Assembly (NCBI GenBank): GCA_013152105.1
Contig: JAADHA010000376.1
Coordinates: 3,373 to 10,044 of the forward strand
Source: Oligoflexia bacterium
Lineage (GTDB): Bacteria > Myxococcota_A > UBA796 > UBA2385
Direction: 5' to 3'
Length of the DNA stretch: 6,672 nucleotides
Numbering within the stretch: position 1 is the stretch's first letter; each line of letters starts with the position of its first letter. A program made the translations under genes and the position numbers. The notes beneath the pieces are model-generated. The model saw only the letters and a list, made by a program, of their open reading frames with translations. It did not search any database and had not been told where the DNA came from. Shown here piece after piece: positions 5,093 to 6,672 of the stretch.

Positions 5093-6664
5093 TCAGCGGC
5101 GCAACCGGGCGATCCGAGCCAGTACGCGCTCCAAGACCATGGTGTCCTCGGGTGTTCGGCCCGCCAGCGCCACGAAAGCCAGAAACACCACCACCGCACC
5201 TCCGGCCCAGCCAGCCCGAACCAGCAGGTCTCCGCCATTGGACAGCCAGGCGGCCGCAGAACCCGCCGAGACGGCCGCAGCCAACGCCCCAAGCACACGC
5301 CGATCAAAAGCCCAACAACCAAGGAGCCAGCGGGCTTCCATGACCCGCAGCACCGACCAGATCGTCACGCTGATCGTGCTGGCCAGTGCGGCGCCTTCCA
5401 GCCCCATTCGGGGAATCAAGAACCAATTCAGCGCGACATTGACCGCAACGGATACCAGCCCGTTGATCAGGTTCGTCCCAGAGTAGCCCCCCATCGTGAC
5501 CAGATTGCCCGTCGGCGAGCACACTGCATAGACCGCTTGTCCCAACATCAAGACGGCCAAGGCGCGACCACCGCTAGCATACTCAGCGTCAAAGATGGTC
5601 AGGAAGAGTTCAGGAACCAGCATCAACACCAGGCACACCGGTGCAGTGATGACCACCATCCATCGGGTCACCACTCGTAGCAGCGCGTCCAGTCGTTCGA
5701 TCTGCTGAGAATAAACCAACTCGGACACCACTGGCCCGAACATCGTCGTCGAAGCCATCACTGGTAGCGTGCCGAGCTGCGCCACCATGGCCGCAATCTT
5801 GTACACGCCCACGTCAGACAAGGCGGCGAGCGCGGTCAACATCACGATGTCGATACGCATATTTGCCTGGTACAGCGAACGCGCCAGGCTCTGGGGAAGC
5901 GAGTAGCGCAGCAACGCGGCTGGCTCCGTCACTGCCACGACCGCATGGTCTCGTAGCAGCGCGCCGTAGCGTCGCCAGAAGACCCGAATTCCCAGCACTA
6001 CCGCCAGTGCGTATGCCACTGCCAGCGCCCACAACGCTCCGGTGACCCCGAAGTCCATCGCCAACGGCACGCTCACAGTCAGCAGGATCAACAAGGGCAA
6101 GCCGATCTGATTGACGACCGCTTGCCCGCGCATGTCCTTTGCCGCCACGAGCCCGCCCACCAGCACCGCCAGCAGCGTGCCAAAGAACACGCTCGGGGCG
6201 CCAATCATGAGCGCAGATACGGCCACCTGCCGGTCCGCGGACACAGCCAGATGGCCACCCGTCCACCACAGCAACATGCCGAAAACAGCACCACCGATGG
6301 CCGCCATCCAGAGACATGTTCGCAGCGTTCCCTTCAGTCGACCAAGCTCGCCCGACTGCCGATACCGTGCACCAAAGAGGACCATCCCGGCATCTGCCCC
6401 CAGCGCCGAGAAGCTGATCAGGGTCGGGATTACCGACTGGACGAAGCTGTAGACACCAAAGGCCGTCGTGCCCAGCGTGCGGGCCAGCAGCCAGTTGACC
6501 ATGAAGCGCAGCCCGCGCTCTGTGACGCCTCCCGCCATGACGATGGCCGATCCACCTGCAATAGAGGCGGCGTCCGCCGCGACATCCGCCTCCACCGCGT
6601 GATCGGAACCATTGGAAGCACGAGTACTGGCCGCAGCGTCTGGATCATGCCCAAGGGTCGACAT
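5093..6664 (-). CDS. Polysaccharide flippase, Wzx-like (MATE/MVF superfamily)
   Basis: A 523-residue polytopic inner-membrane protein with about 12-14 hydrophobic segments spread from residue 35 to 502, the layout of polysaccharide-synthesis (Wzx/RfbX-like) transporters. Family-like stretches are GGVTERGLRFMVNWLLART (45-63) followed by LGTTAFGVYSF (64-74), the N-terminal signature 'LG...FG.YS'; RYSLPQSLARSL (253-264) at the start of the second half; MRIDIVMLTALAALSDVGVY (269-288); and PTGNLVTMGGYSGTNLINGL (384-403) followed by VNVALNWFLIPRMGLEGAALA (408-428). It would flip an undecaprenol-linked oligosaccharide from the cytoplasmic to the periplasmic face, the step after the glycosyltransferases encoded beside it. 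The first 30 residues are Ala/Asp-rich and probably disordered. The window ends 8 nt before the ATG, and the visible bases (TGGCCAGG on the coding strand) hold no well-spaced Shine-Dalgarno sequence, so a start further inside or a site beyond the edge remains possible. It is transcribed towards the GT2 gene. Confidence 0.9.
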   Translation of the reverse strand: MSTLGHDPDAAASTRASNGSDHAVEADVAADAASIAGGSAIVMAGGVTERGLRFMVNWLLARTLGTTAFGVYSFVQSVIPTLISFSALGADAGMVLFGARYRQSGELGRLKGTLRTCLWMAAIGGAVFGMLLWWTGGHLAVSADRQVAVSALMIGAPSVFFGTLLAVLVGGLVAAKDMRGQAVVNQIGLPLLILLTVSVPLAMDFGVTGALWALAVAYALAVVLGIRVFWRRYGALLRDHAVVAVTEPAALLRYSLPQSLARSLYQANMRIDIVMLTALAALSDVGVYKIAAMVAQLGTLPVMASTTMFGPVVSELVYSQQIERLDALLRVVTRWMVVITAPVCLVLMLVPELFLTIFDAEYASGGRALAVLMLGQAVYAVCSPTGNLVTMGGYSGTNLINGLVSVAVNVALNWFLIPRMGLEGAALASTISVTIWSVLRVMEARWLLGCWAFDRRVLGALAAAVSAGSAAAWLSNGGDLLVRAGWAGGAVVVFLAFVALAGRTPEDTMVLERVLARIARLRR

Positions 6665-6672
6665 CCTGGCCA

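Overview
The window reads as part of a surface-polysaccharide (exopolysaccharide, capsule or O-antigen) locus from a high-GC Gram-negative-type bacterium. GC is roughly 60-65% judged by eye. The HNH protein in the middle resembles a family I associate mainly with Myxococcota and related delta-proteobacterial lineages, so that group is my best guess, but no rRNA or marker gene is present to confirm it.

Layout, left to right: (1) the C-terminal half of a GT4-type glycosyltransferase, cut by the left edge; (2) a complete 360-aa GT4-type glycosyltransferase, 33 nt downstream and probably co-transcribed; (3) after an AT-rich gap holding a plausible sigma70-type promoter, a 554-aa protein with two related helical modules and a C-terminal zinc-binding HNH nuclease domain; (4) a 141-aa, very charged, predicted coiled-coil protein with a single C-terminal membrane segment; (5) a 327-aa GT2-type glycosyltransferase with a TTG start and a good Shine-Dalgarno sequence, 38 nt after gene 4; (6) on the opposite strand, converging on gene 5, a 523-aa multi-spanning Wzx/MATE-like polysaccharide flippase that runs almost to the right edge.

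The three glycosyltransferases and the flippase fit one pathway: sequential sugar transfer onto a lipid-linked oligosaccharide on the cytoplasmic face, then flipping across the inner membrane. No polymerase, initiating transferase or sugar-nucleotide gene is visible here. The HNH protein and the small membrane-anchored protein have no evident glycan role. They sit as a two-gene interruption between the transferases, and the HNH gene appears to have its own promoter. They are the least explained part of the window.

I see no RNA genes, CRISPR array, insertion sequence or attachment site. All intergenic gaps are under 100 nt. I do not see strong evidence for a wholly new system; the best leads are the duplicated-module HNH protein and the small tail-anchored protein.
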